NCBI RefSeq assembly: GCF_006740045.1
Contig: NZ_AP019749.1
Span: forward strand, 2,127,001-2,191,000
Direction of reading: 5' to 3'
DNA length: 64,000 nucleotides
Source of the DNA: Comamonas terrigena NBRC 13299
Lineage (GTDB): Bacteria; Pseudomonadota; Gammaproteobacteria; Burkholderiales; Burkholderiaceae_C
Shown here in pieces: positions 53,573 to 63,617 of the stretch. Within the stretch, counting starts at the first letter, position 1. The number at the start of each line of letters is the position of its first letter. The notes beneath the pieces are model-generated. The model made no database searches and was not told where the DNA came from. It was given only the letters and a program-made list of their open reading frames with translations. The translations under genes were made by a program, and so were the position numbers.

Positions 53573-55080
53573 ATGCCCTGGGCCAGAGGCAGCTCGCGCG
53601 AGTAGTTGATGGTGTTGGTGGTGCGGCGCATGTACTGTTTCCAGGCGTCGGAGCCGCTTTCGCGGTCGCCACCGGTTTCCTTCTCGCCGCCAAAGGCGCC
53701 ACCAATCTCGGCCCCGCTGGGGCCGATGTTGACGTTGGCAATGCCGCAGTCCGAGCCGGCGGCCCCGAGAAACGTCTCCACCTCACGCAGATCGTTGGAG
53801 AAGATGCAGGAGGACAGGCCCTGGGGCACGCCGTTGTTCCAGTCGATGGCCTGCTCCAGCGTGTCGTAGGTCAGCACATAGAGCAGGGGCGCAAAGGTCT
53901 CGTGCTGCACGATGGGGGTTTGCGCCGGCATGTCCACCATGGCCGGGGCCACGTAATATCCGTGGGGGAACTGCTCTGCCAGCACGCGCTGGCCGCCGGT
54001 CAGCACGGTTCCGCCTTGGGTCTGTGCCTGGGCAAGGGAATGCTGCATCGCATCCCAAGCGGCACGGTCGATCAGCGGGCCCACCAGTGTGCCGGCCTGT
54101 AGCGGGTCGCCGATGCGCAGGCTGACATAGGCTTTCAGCAGCTTTTCCAGCAGCGCGGCCTTGGCACTGCGGTGCACGATCAGTCGGCGCAGCGAGGTGC
54201 AGCGCTGGCCTGCCGTGCCCACGGCGCTGAAGACGATGGCACGCACCGCCAGATCCAGATCGGCCGCGGGTGTGACCACCATGGCATTGTTGCCCCCCAG
54301 CTCCAGAATGCGCTTGCCAAAGCGGGCTGCCACCTTGGGGCCCACGGCGCGGCCCATGCGGCTCGAACCCGTGGCGGACACCAGGGCGATCTGCGGGCTG
54401 TCCACCAGGGCCTCGGCCACATCGCTGTGGCCGAACACGATCTGCGCCAGACCCGGCGGAGCACGGTCACCAAAACGGGCGATCGCCTGCTCCAGGGCCT
54501 TGAAGGTGGCCAAGCCCGACAACGGGGCTTTCTCCGAGGGCTTGAAGACCACCGGATCACCACAGACCAGTGCCAGTGCCGCATTCCAGGCAAATACTGC
54601 GCTGGGAAAATTGAAGGCGGTGATCACGGCCACCGGCCCCAGCGGGTGGTACTGTTCCATCATGCGGTGGCCGGGGCGTTCGGACACGATGGTCTTGCCA
54701 TGCAGCTGGCGGGACAGGCCGACGGCAAACTCGCAGATGTCCACGCCTTCCTGTACTTCCCCCAGGCCTTCCTGCAGGATCTTGCCCACCTCGCGCGAGA
54801 CCACCTGACCGATATCGGCCTTGCTGCGGCGCAGCTCCTCGCCCCATAGCCGCACCAGCTCGCCGCGCACTGGGGCGGGCACCAGGCGCCATTGCTGAAA
54901 GGCCTGGGCCGCGCGATCGATCACGGCCGGCATGGCTGCCACGGGCAGTGCGGCCAACTGGGCCAGCGTTGCGCCGTCGATTGGGGAGCGCACGGTGATG
55001 TCATCGCCCTGGTGGGCGGCCAGATCGATGCCGCAGTGCGACAGTACGGTGGAAAAGTCGGTGGCAGAAAGCGTGGTCAT
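53560..55080 (-). CDS. amaB: L-piperidine-6-carboxylate / aminoadipate semialdehyde dehydrogenase
   Basis: A 506-residue aldehyde dehydrogenase of the ALDH7 (antiquitin/AmaB) group. The catalytic Cys is C294 in GTAGQRCTSLRRL and the general base E260 in ILELGGNNAM; the C-terminal GGAFGGEKETGGDRESGSDAWKQYMRR segment is diagnostic of ALDH7. It oxidises alpha-aminoadipate semialdehyde (in equilibrium with P6C) to alpha-aminoadipate in lysine breakdown. The gene's ATG overlaps the stop of the small membrane protein gene (ATGA), in one operon with the lysine dehydrogenase-type gene, which would supply its substrate. Confidence 0.92.
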   Translation of the reverse strand: MTTLSATDFSTVLSHCGIDLAAHQGDDITVRSPIDGATLAQLAALPVAAMPAVIDRAAQAFQQWRLVPAPVRGELVRLWGEELRRSKADIGQVVSREVGKILQEGLGEVQEGVDICEFAVGLSRQLHGKTIVSERPGHRMMEQYHPLGPVAVITAFNFPSAVFAWNAALALVCGDPVVFKPSEKAPLSGLATFKALEQAIARFGDRAPPGLAQIVFGHSDVAEALVDSPQIALVSATGSSRMGRAVGPKVAARFGKRILELGGNNAMVVTPAADLDLAVRAIVFSAVGTAGQRCTSLRRLIVHRSAKAALLEKLLKAYVSLRIGDPLQAGTLVGPLIDRAAWDAMQHSLAQAQTQGGTVLTGGQRVLAEQFPHGYYVAPAMVDMPAQTPIVQHETFAPLLYVLTYDTLEQAIDWNNGVPQGLSSCIFSNDLREVETFLGAAGSDCGIANVNIGPSGAEIGGAFGGEKETGGDRESGSDAWKQYMRRTTNTINYSRELPLAQGIQFG

Positions 55081-55439
55081 GGGTGTTCCGTGGAAGAGGG
55101 GTGGGTGGGCATGTGTGGTGGCACGGGTTTCAGCCCGTGGTAGAAGGTCCAGGCCGCTGCGAGATAGACCAGGGGGTAGGTCAGCGCGTAGGCCGCCAGT
55201 TCCAGGTAGGCGGGCAGGCTGTCTGCTGCAAAAAGCAAGGTGTGTACCAGTGCCGCCAGCAATGCGACCGTGTATGCCAGCAGCGCCAGATAGGCTGCGG
55301 CCGTGGCCGCCAGCAGCATGGCGCGCCGTCGTACCGGGACCTGCAGGGCACCGGCACGCAACTGCCGGGGGATGTGCAGCAGGCGGTAGACCGCCAGCAT
55401 GAGCAGAAATGGCAGGGCGATGGCGGGCAGAACAAACAT
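55077..55439 (-). CDS. Small integral membrane protein in the lysine catabolic operon
   Basis: A 120-residue protein with three to four membrane helices (about 4-20, 43-63, 66-84, 88-108), a basic loop VPVRRRAM and a polar C-terminus (PPHMPTHPSSTEHP). It is not recognised. ATG 55439 starts at the first helix; the open frame upstream is not protein-like. It overlaps amaB by four bases and lies 37 bases after the dehydrogenase gene. Location suggests a role in lysine or product movement across the membrane, but it is too small for a classical transporter unless it oligomerises. Confidence 0.65.
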   Translation of the reverse strand: MFVLPAIALPFLLMLAVYRLLHIPRQLRAGALQVPVRRRAMLLAATAAAYLALLAYTVALLAALVHTLLFAADSLPAYLELAAYALTYPLVYLAAAWTFYHGLKPVPPHMPTHPSSTEHP

Positions 55440-55476
55440 GGCAGCGGGCAGAAAGAGGCAGACCCCGGCAGGGTGA

Positions 55477-56595
55477 TCAGGCGACGGTGTTGCCGGGCGG
55501 CGCGGAAGCGGGCAGCAGGGCTTCAACGTAGCGCCCCACACGGGTGTTGCGCAAGGCGGAAAGCGTGCATTGCTCCTGTCGCACAAAGCCTTGTTGCGGC
55601 AGCAGGCCCTGGGCACACAATTCCACTGCAGCCAGCGCGCCAGCGGCTGTGGTCAGTTCGATGGCGGTGCGCTGCTGCCCGCGCAGCGGTGCGCCGTAGA
55701 GCCGGGTGTTGTGCGTGAGCTGTTCCAGCCGACCGCTGCGCATGCCCGTGGCCGTGGCGGCCATCACCACCATGTCGTCGCGGCTGTGGGGGACAGCACC
55801 ATCCAGCACCTGGCGCAGCAGATCGCGCCGCTCGATCAGGCGCAGACCGTGCAGCAGCAGGTGCATGGCGTCGCGGTGGCCCGGGTGGCGAATGGTCTTG
55901 TAATTCAGATTGCGCACGCGGCCGGCCAGTGTTTCGCACAGCGTGCCCAGGCCGCCAGAGGTGTTGAAGGCCTCGAACACCTGCCCGTCGAGGCTGAGGT
56001 TTTCCAGGCCTTCCAGGGGTTGCAGATTGGCGAGCTGGCCGCCCACGATGGCGTCACAGGGGTTGCAGTATTCGTTGATGACGCCGTCCACGCTCCAGGT
56101 GAAGTGGTAGCGCAGCGCATTCAGGGCGTGCAGCGTGATCGCGCCCACGCGCAGTTGCAGGTCATAGAGCTCGTCAAACTGCCCGGCCAGATGGCCACCC
56201 AGCATGCCGATCAGCCCCGGTGCCAGCCCGCACTGCGGCATCAGCACTGCCCGTGCCTGGGGTGCCAATGCGCGGATGGTGCGGGTGGCCGCCACATCCT
56301 CGGTCAGATCAAAGTAGTGCACGCCCCGCTGCGCTGCAGCCGTGGCCACGCGTGCTGCGCAGAAAAATGGCAGGGCATTGATCACCAGAGGGTGCTGGTT
56401 CAGCACCGAAGCGAGCGCCGCATCATCCTGCACATCCAGCTGCAGAGGATGCAGCTGAGGATCACCATGGGTCGAGGGGGGATGCATATCGGCCAGCGTG
56501 ACCTGCGTGCCATACAACTCCACCAGCATGTCGGCGAGGGTGGCGCCGATCTTGCCGGCACCGAGGATCAACACCTTGTCCAGAGCAAACTGCAT
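55477..56595 (-). CDS. Saccharopine dehydrogenase-family protein, probable lysine 6-dehydrogenase
   Basis: A 372-residue NAD(P)-dependent enzyme. The Rossmann motif is LGAGKIG (11-17). Later segments PQCGLAPGLIGMLGG, LRYHFTWSVDGVINEYCNP and NTSGGLGTLCETL match the lysine 6-dehydrogenase / saccharopine reductase-like family. Lysine 6-dehydrogenase deaminates the epsilon-amino group of lysine to give aminoadipate semialdehyde, exactly what the amaB product uses. This pairing is the main support for the call. ATG 56595 gives MQFALDKVLILGAG. First gene of the operon. Confidence 0.85.
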   Translation of the reverse strand: MQFALDKVLILGAGKIGATLADMLVELYGTQVTLADMHPPSTHGDPQLHPLQLDVQDDAALASVLNQHPLVINALPFFCAARVATAAAQRGVHYFDLTEDVAATRTIRALAPQARAVLMPQCGLAPGLIGMLGGHLAGQFDELYDLQLRVGAITLHALNALRYHFTWSVDGVINEYCNPCDAIVGGQLANLQPLEGLENLSLDGQVFEAFNTSGGLGTLCETLAGRVRNLNYKTIRHPGHRDAMHLLLHGLRLIERRDLLRQVLDGAVPHSRDDMVVMAATATGMRSGRLEQLTHNTRLYGAPLRGQQRTAIELTTAAGALAAVELCAQGLLPQQGFVRQEQCTLSALRNTRVGRYVEALLPASAPPGNTVA

Positions 56596-56812
56596 AGCAA
56601 CTCCTTGTCCAAGCCACCCACCATCCCGGCGGTGGGGTGACGGCGCGCATGCCGTGCGTGTCAGCCCAATGTAGCGAGGGCCACGAAAAATGCAGACAGG
56701 GTCGTGGGGATAAATTTTCTAATGGGGTGTGAGAGCCGCTAATTGAATGAATTTGAATGGATGCTTGAAAGGGAACGCCAGAGAACAGGTGCCGCCGCAC
56801 CGGTGCACAACG

Positions 56813-56844
56813 AAAAATGCCACCCAATGCAGATTGGGTGGCAT
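56813..56844 (-). terminator. Terminator of the mmsB gene
   Basis: Twelve-base stem ATGCCACCCAAT / ATTGGGTGGCAT, loop GCAG; T-run on the minus strand (AAAAA at 56813-56817 on the plus strand). It lies 31 bases after the mmsB stop. Confidence 0.95.
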
Positions 56845-56875
56845 CGGCAGGCAAGCAAAGCCGACGGCTACGCCA

Positions 56876-57769
56876 TCATTTCTTTTGCAGCATCTTGATC
56901 ACGCTGGAGAAGTCCTCCCCTCCATGCCCCGCAATGCTGTGTGCGGCGTAAATGGCGCGGGCCATGCCGCCCAGTGGGGTGCTGGATTTGGTAGTGATGG
57001 CGTTTTCCTGGGCCAGCCCCAGGTCCTTCAGCATCAGATCCGTGCCAAAGCCGCCTGCATAGCCTTTGCTGGCGGGCGCGTTTTCGTGCACGCCGGGAAA
57101 GGGGTTGTATTTCTCCAGTGCCCAGTTGCCGCCGGAGCTGCGGCGCATGATTTCGCTCAGGACCTTGGGGTCCAGGCCATTGGCTACGCCCAGGGCAATG
57201 GCTTCGCTGGTGCCCACCATCAGAATGCCCAGCAGCATGTTGTTGCAGATCTTGGCAGTCTGGCCCGCACCCACGGCTCCGGCGTGGAAGATGTTGGCGC
57301 CCATTTTTTCCAGCAGGGGGCGGGCGCGGTCCAGCTGGGCGTCGCTGCCGCCGACCATGAAGGTCAGGGTGCCGGCAATGGCACCGCCAGTGCCGCCGGA
57401 GACCGGGGCGTCGATGAAGTCAATGCCCGCTGCTTCAGCGGCCTTGGCCACTTTCTGGCTGGTGGCAGCGGCTATGGTTGAACTGTCGATCACCAGCGCG
57501 CCCTTGGCGATGTGCTGCAGCAGGCCGGGGGCGTTGCCGTTGCCCAGGAACAGCGCTTCCACATGCTGGCTGGCGGGCAACATGGTGACGATGGCCTCTG
57601 CGCCCTGCACGGCGTCCTGCGCGCTGGTGGCGACATGGCCGCCGGCCGCCACCACCTTGGCGATGGCGTCCTGGCTCAGGTCAAAGGCTTTGACACTGTG
57701 GCCGGCCTTGACCAGGTTGATGGCCATGGGGGCGCCCATATTGCCGAGGCCGATGAATGCGATTTGCAT
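56876..57769 (-). CDS. mmsB: 3-hydroxyisobutyrate dehydrogenase
   Basis: A 297-residue beta-hydroxyacid dehydrogenase. The NAD motif GLGNMG is at residues 7-12, FIDAPVSGGTGGA at about 117-130, and the catalytic lysine K173 in GAGQTAKICNNML. It oxidises 3-hydroxyisobutyrate to methylmalonate semialdehyde, the substrate of MmsA encoded 3 kb away. Start MQIAFIGLGNMG is the typical beginning. It ends the valine catabolic run with a strong terminator. Confidence 0.92.
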   Translation of the reverse strand: MQIAFIGLGNMGAPMAINLVKAGHSVKAFDLSQDAIAKVVAAGGHVATSAQDAVQGAEAIVTMLPASQHVEALFLGNGNAPGLLQHIAKGALVIDSSTIAAATSQKVAKAAEAAGIDFIDAPVSGGTGGAIAGTLTFMVGGSDAQLDRARPLLEKMGANIFHAGAVGAGQTAKICNNMLLGILMVGTSEAIALGVANGLDPKVLSEIMRRSSGGNWALEKYNPFPGVHENAPASKGYAGGFGTDLMLKDLGLAQENAITTKSSTPLGGMARAIYAAHSIAGHGGEDFSSVIKMLQKK

Positions 57770-57897
57770 GGTGCTGTCTCCTTGGGTGTGTAGGTATGGA
57801 AAAGGTTGGCGGTCGGTTCAGTGGTGGCTCACGTGCGGTGGCGTGCTGCCGCCTGAGGGGGTGGGAGTGCGGGATGGAATGCTTTCGCCATCTGGGG

Positions 57898-58299
57898 TCA
57901 GTCCGCGGCGATGGCCGCGCCCTTGTCGGCCAACAGCGCGCGCAGGATGCTGCGGTGGCAGCGGGTTTCGTCGTCGCAATAGCAGCCAATGGCAAAGCTG
58001 GCCTGTTGCGACAGCGCGGCGAGCAGTTGCAGTGTGCGGTCAGCGCCGGCCTCGGCCATTTCCTTGCGGAAGGCTTTGTTGAACTGCTGCCAAGCCTTGA
58101 GATCACCACTCTTTTGCGCGGCCTGGCCCAGGGCCATGGTGTCGGCGCTGGGGGACAGCTCGGGGTACCAGCAGTCGTAGTAGTCGCGGCTGGCAAATTC
58201 CGCCTTGGGCACGCCCCGTGGCGGGCGTCGCACGGTACCAATGCGCAGACCTTCGCCCGGGGTGCGGGGGGTGCCGAGTTGGACGATGCGAAGGGGCAT
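57898..58299 (-). CDS. DUF488 family protein
   Basis: A 133-residue single-domain protein. RIGTVRRPPRGVPKAEFASRDYYDCWYPELSPS and CYCDDETRCHRSILRALL are typical of DUF488; the two Cys and His of the latter are conserved in the family. Function unknown. It lies between mmsB and a TfoX-type gene on the same strand, within the valine catabolic region but without an obvious metabolic link. Confidence 0.88.
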   Translation of the reverse strand: MPLRIVQLGTPRTPGEGLRIGTVRRPPRGVPKAEFASRDYYDCWYPELSPSADTMALGQAAQKSGDLKAWQQFNKAFRKEMAEAGADRTLQLLAALSQQASFAIGCYCDDETRCHRSILRALLADKGAAIAAD

Positions 58300-58370
58300 G
58301 GCGGGGTTCCTGGGGCTTGGCGGGTGAAAGTCTGGGATCGGCTGAACGCGGTGGGCGGGATGGCGGCGGC

Positions 58371-58913
58371 TTACATGTCGTCGTCATCAAACACCGAATG
58401 CTTGCGCGGCGTCACCGTTTTTCGGCTGCCGGTTATTGCAGGTGTTTTGGGCTGCTCAATCGCTTCTGGTGCTCTGGAGGTGCTCTTTTTTATAGAGCGC
58501 TTGCGTGCTGCGGCACCGCTTGTCTCTGCGGTGTTCCCCGCAGCGGTTTTCGGTTTGGCCTTCTTGGGGGTGGCCTTGGCCAGCGGGTTGAAGGCCAGGG
58601 CCGCGTCAATCCAGTGCTGCCACTGGGCGCGCGTGGCGTAGGCGGCGGGGCCCACCAGAAAATAGCCATCCATCAGCCCGCGGCTCGACAGTGGCCGCAC
58701 ACCCGGTGTCTCTGCGACTTCGGCGTGGGTTATGGGGGGCAGGCGCACCAGCAGCTCGTCATGCTCCACGCCCAGGCACATCTTGCCGTCCACCATGAAC
58801 ACATGGCAGCCGAACATGCGCTTTTCCTCCACATCGCTGCCTTGCTCGGCCAGGGCCTCGCGCACGGCGTCAATCAGTTGCAGCGTATCGTCGGACAGGG
58901 GGCGGGCGGGCAT
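58371..58913 (-). CDS. TfoX/Sxy N-terminal domain protein with basic tail
   Basis: A 180-residue protein. The first ~105 residues match the TfoX N-terminal domain: VEEKRMFGCHVFMVDGKMCLGVEHDELLVRL and GLMDGYFLVGPAAY. The rest is a Lys/Ala/Thr-rich, probably disordered tail (KATPKKAKPKTAA, then SRKTVTPRKHSVF) ending in DDDDM. Full TfoX also has a C-terminal domain, absent here. Competence regulation is not implied; these short forms are of unknown function. It lies 72 bases downstream of the acyl-CoA dehydrogenase gene and may be co-transcribed. Confidence 0.82.
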   Translation of the reverse strand: MPARPLSDDTLQLIDAVREALAEQGSDVEEKRMFGCHVFMVDGKMCLGVEHDELLVRLPPITHAEVAETPGVRPLSSRGLMDGYFLVGPAAYATRAQWQHWIDAALAFNPLAKATPKKAKPKTAAGNTAETSGAAARKRSIKKSTSRAPEAIEQPKTPAITGSRKTVTPRKHSVFDDDDM

Positions 58914-58985
58914 GGTAGGGGGGAACGGCTTCTACGGTATGGAAAGTGCGCAGGCGCAAGCTACAGAAGGCTGCAGCGCAGCGCT

Positions 58986-60152
58986 TCAGCGGATGGCCTC
59001 GCAGGCATCGCCATCCAGCATGCGCCGGGCAATGATCACACGCATGATTTCGTTCGTGCCTTCCAGGATCTGGTGTACGCGGGCATCGCGCATCAAGCGC
59101 TCCAGCGGGTATTCGCGGATATAACCGTAACCGCCGTGCAGTTGCAGCGCTTCGTTGCAGACCATGAAGCCGGCGTCCGTGGCAAAGCGCTTGGCCATGG
59201 CGCAGTAGGTCGATGCGTCGCGCGCGCCGGCATCCAGCTTGGATGCGGCCAGTCGCACCATTTGCCGTGCGGCGACCAGTTCGGTCGCCATGTCGGCCAG
59301 CTTGAACTGCAGGGCCTGAAAGCTGGCAATGGGTTTGCCGAACTGCTTGCGCTCCTGCATATAGGCTTGTGCCTGGGTGAGGGCGCCTTGGGCGGCTCCG
59401 ACCGAGCAGGTGGCGATATTGATGCGGCCGCCATCCAGCCCCTTCATCGCGATCTTGAAACCTTCGCCCTCGCGGCCCAGCAGGTTCTGGGCAGGAATGC
59501 GCACATTGTCGAAGCTGATCACGCGGGTGGGCTGGCTGTTCCAGCCCATTTTTTCTTCCTTCTTGCCGTAGCTCACGCCGTCGGCATGGGCGGGGACGAC
59601 AAAGGCGGAGATGCCAGAGGCGCCGGAGCTTGCGTCACCGGTGCGGGCCATCAGGACCAGCACGTCGGTGGCGCCGGCGCCGCTGATGAAGGCCTTGCTG
59701 CCATTGATGATGTATTCGTTGCCCACCAGCTCGGCCCGGGTCTTGAGCGAGGCGGCATCAGAACCGGCCCCGGGTTCTGTCAGGCAGTAGCTGGCCAGTT
59801 TGTGTCCGCTGGTAAGCGCCTCGCCCCATTCGCTGCGCACGGCATCGGTGGCCCAGGTGCCTAGCATCCAGGTGGCCATGTTGTGGATGGTGATGAAGGC
59901 GGTGGTGGAGGGGTCCACGGCAGCCAGCTCTTCGAACACCAGCGTGGCATCCAGCCGGGGCAGGGCCAGGCCGCCGGCATTTTCGGGCGCATACAGACCG
60001 CAGAAACCCAGCTCGCCTGCCTTGGCAATGGCTTCGCGCGGGAAGGTGGCTTCGCGGTCCCACTCGGCCGCATGGGGGGCCAGTTCGCTTTGGGCGAAGG
60101 CTCGGGCGGTGTCGGCAAAGGCGCGTTGGTCTTCGGTGAGTTCAAAGTCCAT
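58986..60152 (-). CDS. acdH: Acyl-CoA dehydrogenase, isobutyryl-CoA dehydrogenase type
   Basis: A 388-residue flavoprotein. ASYCLTEPGAGSDAASLKTRA binds FAD, and the catalytic base is E364 in QILEGTNEIMR near the C-terminus, as in short-chain and isobutyryl-CoA dehydrogenases. LHGGYGYIREYPLERLMRDARV is the substrate-binding segment. Position beside mmsA and mmsB supports isobutyryl-CoA to methacrylyl-CoA in valine degradation; electrons go to ETF and then ETF-QO. The ATG at 60152 has GGAG upstream and the family start MDFELTEDQRAF. Confidence 0.9.
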   Translation of the reverse strand: MDFELTEDQRAFADTARAFAQSELAPHAAEWDREATFPREAIAKAGELGFCGLYAPENAGGLALPRLDATLVFEELAAVDPSTTAFITIHNMATWMLGTWATDAVRSEWGEALTSGHKLASYCLTEPGAGSDAASLKTRAELVGNEYIINGSKAFISGAGATDVLVLMARTGDASSGASGISAFVVPAHADGVSYGKKEEKMGWNSQPTRVISFDNVRIPAQNLLGREGEGFKIAMKGLDGGRINIATCSVGAAQGALTQAQAYMQERKQFGKPIASFQALQFKLADMATELVAARQMVRLAASKLDAGARDASTYCAMAKRFATDAGFMVCNEALQLHGGYGYIREYPLERLMRDARVHQILEGTNEIMRVIIARRMLDGDACEAIR

Positions 60153-60243
60153 GGCGGGTGTCTCCGTTTCGTTGTTGTTCTGGGGGCGTGGCCAACGGAT
60201 CAAAAGTCCGTGGGTCGCAGTTGGTCGCGCTGCCTGGATCCGT

Positions 60244-60684
60244 TCATTGCGGCGGCCTTTCGCCATGGTGCAGCCAGTGTTTCAGCGCGGTATGGCGTGC
60301 TTCGGTGGCAGCCGTCAGGCAGCGGTGGTAGCGCGCCGGCCAGTCGGCCCGGTCTTCGTCGGCCGCATGGCGGGCCTTGCAGTCGCGCGTGCGCTGCCGG
60401 CTCCAGGCGGCTTGGTCCTGGCGCAGGGCAGGGCGTTCATGGGCGGAGAGGGCGCGCATCACGTCGGCATAAAGGATGTTCTGGGCCGTGTCCACTTCCT
60501 GAAAGTGCTGCACGGCGCAGGCGTTCAGGCTGGCAACGGCGGTGGATTGCGGGTCGCAGGCCGCACCGGCCTGGGCCCGTGCAGTGCCAGGGCACAGCGC
60601 AGAAACGGTCAGCAGGCTGGCGGCACACAGGCTGGCGAAGGACTGCAGCGGCTGGCCCGTGCTGGGAAATGCAGGCAGAGACAT
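60244..60684 (-). CDS. LprI/DUF1311-like exported protein
   Basis: A 146-residue exported protein. The signal peptide is about residues 1-37 (ending GTARA). The mature part has the DUF1311 pattern: ACDPQSTAVASLNACAVQHFQEVD, LYADVMRAL, LRQDQAAWSRQRTRDCKARH, with Cys residues spaced as in the lysozyme inhibitor LprI. A role in the periplasm, perhaps protecting from lysozyme, is only suggested. The start 60684 is preferred over an in-frame start 18 codons earlier, which would precede the signal peptide. It lies between mmsA and acdH. Confidence 0.7.
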   Translation of the reverse strand: MSLPAFPSTGQPLQSFASLCAASLLTVSALCPGTARAQAGAACDPQSTAVASLNACAVQHFQEVDTAQNILYADVMRALSAHERPALRQDQAAWSRQRTRDCKARHAADEDRADWPARYHRCLTAATEARHTALKHWLHHGERPPQ

Positions 60685-60773
60685 GTCTGCATCATCCCAG
60701 ATTCCATGTGGCCAGCCGGACTTGCATGCCCGGCCCATGGACTGCAGTTGCTATCGTTTCTGCTGCTGCCGGC

Positions 60774-62297
<1,524 letters not shown>

Positions 62298-62377
62298 GGG
62301 TGTCTCCTGGAATGGGTGTGAAGCCGAAGCCTGCCGTCCATGTCGGACAAGCCCCGAGGTGGATCCCATGTTAGATG

Positions 62378-62431
62378 TGCAAAATACTGCAAACAAGTGC
62401 TATTCATGCACTTAGGGTTTGCGTTTTTGCA
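62378..62431. promoter_or_regulatory. Large nested dyad between mmsA and its LysR neighbour
   Basis: Around a centre near 62404: inner arms AAGTGC (62395-62400) and GCACTT (62408-62413); outer arms TGCAAAATACTGCAAAC (62378-62394) and GTTTGCGTTTTTGCA (62417-62431), the latter nearly the reverse complement of the former. Four half-sites with dyad symmetry fit a LysR-type recognition plus activation site controlling both genes. Confidence 0.65.
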
Positions 62432-62506
62432 CAGGCTTTTCGAGAGAGATATCCGCTGTATGGCGCACAGGTCATGGCAGTGTGAGTTGATGCCTTAGGA
62501 GGGGAC

Positions 62507-63400
62507 ATGGATTGGGAGCAACTGCGCCACTTTGGCGCCTTGGCCCGGGCGGGCACGCTGGCGGGCGCGGCCCGCAGCCTGGGGGTGGAGCACACCACGG
62601 TGGCGCGGCGCGTGCAGGCCCTGGAAAAAGCGCTGGGCAAAAGCCTGTTTGCCCGGGGGGCAGACGGTCACCAGCTGACCGAAGCCGGCCGGCAGCTGTT
62701 GCCGGCCATCGAAGCCATGACCCAGGCGGCCCGCCAACTGGAGCATGCGGCCGAACTGGCCGTGGATGATGCGGAGGCACCCAGCGGCCTGGTGCGTGTG
62801 GGCACCACCGAGGGCCTGGGCACGCAACTGCTGGCGCCAGCCCTGGCCAGGCTCACGCTGCAGTGGCCGCAGCTGTCGGTGGATTTGCTGGCGCTGCCAC
62901 GCCTGCTGCACCTGTCGCGGCGCGAGGCAGACATCGTGATTTCCCTGGAGCGGCCCAAGCGCGGGACGGTGGTGGTCAGCAAGCTGGCGGACTACCGCCT
63001 GTACCTGTATGGCGAGCGTGAGTACCTGGCCCGCCGCCCGCTGGTGGCCCAGCGCGAGGATCTGCGCCACCACCGCTTCATCCATTACGTGGACGACCTG
63101 CTATTTTCCAAAGAGCTGCAGTTGCTGGACCAGCTGTACCGGCCGGAGCGCTTTGCCTTTCGCTCCACCAGCATCACCGCACAGTACGAGGCGGTACGGG
63201 CTGGCGCCGGGTTGGCGGTGCTGCCCGCGTTTCTGGCGGACCGGGACCCGACCCTGAGCCGTGTGCTGCCGCAGCAAGCCTGCTTTACCCGCACCTTCTG
63301 GATGAGCATGCCGGAAGAGCTCAAAGGCCTGCCGCGCATCCAGACGGTGTGGCGTTTCTTGAAGGAGGCGGTGCAGCAGAAGCAGACCTGGCTGGGCTGA
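62507..63400 (+). CDS. LysR-family regulator of the mms genes (likely)
   Basis: A 297-residue LysR-type regulator. Helix-turn-helix at residues ~1-60 (LAGAARSLGVEHTTVARRVQALE) followed by an effector domain with RVGTTEGLGTQLLAPALARL and AVRAGAGLAVLPAFLADRDPTL. It is divergent from mmsA with the large dyad in the gap. It probably senses a valine catabolite; the ligand is unknown. ATG 62507 gives MDWEQLRHFGAL, a standard LysR beginning, preceded by AGGAGGGG. Confidence 0.88.
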   Translation: MDWEQLRHFGALARAGTLAGAARSLGVEHTTVARRVQALEKALGKSLFARGADGHQLTEAGRQLLPAIEAMTQAARQLEHAAELAVDDAEAPSGLVRVGTTEGLGTQLLAPALARLTLQWPQLSVDLLALPRLLHLSRREADIVISLERPKRGTVVVSKLADYRLYLYGEREYLARRPLVAQREDLRHHRFIHYVDDLLFSKELQLLDQLYRPERFAFRSTSITAQYEAVRAGAGLAVLPAFLADRDPTLSRVLPQQACFTRTFWMSMPEELKGLPRIQTVWRFLKEAVQQKQTWLG

Positions 63401-63617
63401 GGGTGGTCCGTTGGGGTGTTTTTCACCCGGGTGACCGCCCATCCGCACAACACCTAGGTTGATTCAGGTCATTTCTGTTTCAAAGTGTTGACGTTTTAGA
63501 TAGAAAAGTCATCAATTCCGCCGTTCAACAACATAGAAAGGCACTATGCTTTTAAGTGGTCCACAGTTTTAGCCGCCTATCGTCTTATTCGTCTGTGTGA
63601 TCTTCTCCTCCCCCTTC

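Noticed and set aside
58371..58913. A competence regulator (full TfoX/Sxy)
   Set aside because: Only the N-terminal domain is present and the rest is a disordered basic tail; no competence genes are near.
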